This document shows, piece after piece, positions 63,179 through 64,000 of a stretch of DNA of 64,000 bases. Under the pieces are notes generated by a model. That model was given only the letters and a program-made list of their open reading frames with translations, made no database searches and was not told the DNA's origin. This DNA is from Micromonospora echinaurantiaca. GTDB lineage: Bacteria > Actinomycetota > Actinomycetes > Mycobacteriales > Micromonosporaceae. The first letter of the stretch is position 1; every line of letters starts with the position of its first letter. A program made the position numbers and the translations under genes. The DNA lies in assembly GCF_900090235.1 (NCBI RefSeq), contig NZ_LT607750.1:5819001-5883000 (forward strand), read 5' to 3'.

Positions 63179-64000
63179 GTGAACCAACTGGCACGCCGGC
63201 TGGGCGTACCCGACGCGGTGGTGATCGGGCTGGGCTCGATGCTCGGCGCGGGCGTCTTCGTGGTCTTCGCACCCGCCGCGGCCGCCGCCGGCGGGGCCGG
63301 GCTGCTGGCGGCGCTGGCGCTGGCCGGCTTCATCGCGTTCTGCAACGCGACCAGTTCGGCCCGGCTGGCCGCCCGCTACCCCGAGTCCGGCGGCACCTAC
63401 GTCTACGGGCGGGAGCGGCTCGGCCCGTTCGCCGGCTTCCTCGCCGGCTGGGGGTTCGTGGTCGGCAAGACGGCGAGCTGCGCGGCGATGGCGCTGACCA
63501 TCGGGGCGTATCTCTGGCCGGGGCAGGCCCGGCCGGTGGCGGTCGCGGCGGTGCTGGCGGTGACCGCTGTCAACCTGCGCGGCATCGGCAAGACCGCGAC
63601 CGCGACGAAGGTCCTGGTCGGGCTGGTGCTGGCGGTGCTGGCCCTGGTCGCGGTCACCGGCGTGCCCGACGTCTCGGCGGACCGGCTCGGCGCGGCCGGC
63701 GGCTCGGCCGGGGGCGTGCTCACCGCCGCCGGTCTGCTCTTCTTCGCCTTCGCCGGGTACGCCCGGATCGCCACCCTCGGCGAGGAGGTCCGCGAACCGG
63801 AGCGGACCATCCCCCGGGCCGTGCCGCTCGCCCTCGGCCTGGTGCTGGCGATCTACCTGGTGCTGGCCGTGGTCGCGGTCGGCGTGCTCGGCGCCGACCG
63901 GCTGGCCGCCTCCGCCGCGCCGCTGGCCGACGTGGTGACCGCCGCCGGGCTGCCCGGCCTGGCCTGGGTGGTCCGGGCCGGGGCGACGGTCGCGGTGACC
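63179..64000 (+). CDS. APC-family amino-acid permease, N-terminal part (cut by window edge)
   Basis: The first 274 codons of an amino-acid/polyamine transporter. GSMLGAGVFVVFAPAA is the conserved helix 1, SSARLAARYPESGGTYVYGRERLGPFAGFLAGWGFVVGK gives helices 2-3, and FFAFAGYARIATLGEEVREPERTIPRAVP the helix 6-7 signature. About seven helices are in the window; the gene runs off the right edge. GTG 63179 lies 7 bases after TAACCT, a -10 hexamer that overlaps the PAP2 stop codon. Confidence 0.88.
   Translation, partial: MNQLARRLGVPDAVVIGLGSMLGAGVFVVFAPAAAAAGGAGLLAALALAGFIAFCNATSSARLAARYPESGGTYVYGRERLGPFAGFLAGWGFVVGKTASCAAMALTIGAYLWPGQARPVAVAAVLAVTAVNLRGIGKTATATKVLVGLVLAVLALVAVTGVPDVSADRLGAAGGSAGGVLTAAGLLFFAFAGYARIATLGEEVREPERTIPRAVPLALGLVLAIYLVLAVVAVGVLGADRLAASAAPLADVVTAAGLPGLAWVVRAGATVAVT

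Overview
The window is chromosomal DNA of a very G+C-rich actinobacterium, most likely Micromonosporaceae (Micromonospora-like). This rests on the codon usage (almost every third base is G or C), a cvn-type conservon, an actinobacterial gas-vesicle operon, a groEL without groES under two CIRCE boxes, and many leaderless-type starts (TANNNT followed 6-8 bases later by ATG or GTG). No rRNA, tRNA, CRISPR array, prophage or transposase gene was seen. About 64 protein genes are supported. Those at the two edges are cut by the window.

Layout. 1-9 kb: partial FUSC membrane protein, HD phosphohydrolase, DUF4031 protein, GlcD-like oxidase, lipoprotein, glpD, a membrane-anchored subtilisin-like protease, a two-domain GNAT and a small acidic protein. 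9-20 kb: groEL, a multipass membrane protein, a cold-shock protein, GNATs, paaN, threonine synthase behind a SAM-I riboswitch, and a DMT exporter divergent from an ArsR regulator with two operator palindromes. 20-27 kb: DUF4232 lipoprotein, a large secreted repeat protein, and an ABC permease coupled to an unusual hydrolase-ABC ATPase fusion. 27-36.5 kb: conservon (membrane protein, histidine-kinase-like sensor, roadblock, DUF742, small GTPase), an unknown protein and a CDC48-like double AAA+ ATPase. 36.6-40 kb: amidase with SH3 domain, then an epimerase/ECF41 sigma pair.

40.3-45.9 kb is a ten-gene gas-vesicle operon on the minus strand (two accessory genes, then gvpA-F-G-O-J-L-S-K), preceded by a sigma-B-type promoter motif. 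46-49.5 kb: GNAT and the metNIQ methionine importer. 49.5-52.3 kb: a stress/envelope-like minus-strand group (PP2C-like, DUF3618, holin-like, membrane-anchored protein). 52.5-56.7 kb: HxlR regulator divergent from an NmrA-like reductase, DUF3263 protein, and a two-gene ABC exporter with palindromes upstream. 56.8-60.7 kb: an amino-sugar catabolic locus (DeoR regulator divergent from SIS-ROK-nagA). 61-64 kb: DUF4032 protein, PAP2 phosphatase and a partial amino-acid permease.

Non-coding DNA is informative: a 90-bp palindromic element with 15-bp terminal inverted repeats occurs twice in opposite orientation, each time between convergent genes. Several perfect hairpin terminators, tandem repeats and operator-like palindromes are also recorded. 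The features best worth follow-up are the hydrolase-ABC fusion, the SAM-I riboswitch on thrC, the 90-bp element, the sigma-B-type motif of the gas-vesicle operon, and the conservon next to a CDC48-like ATPase whose D1 ring has a changed Walker B motif.
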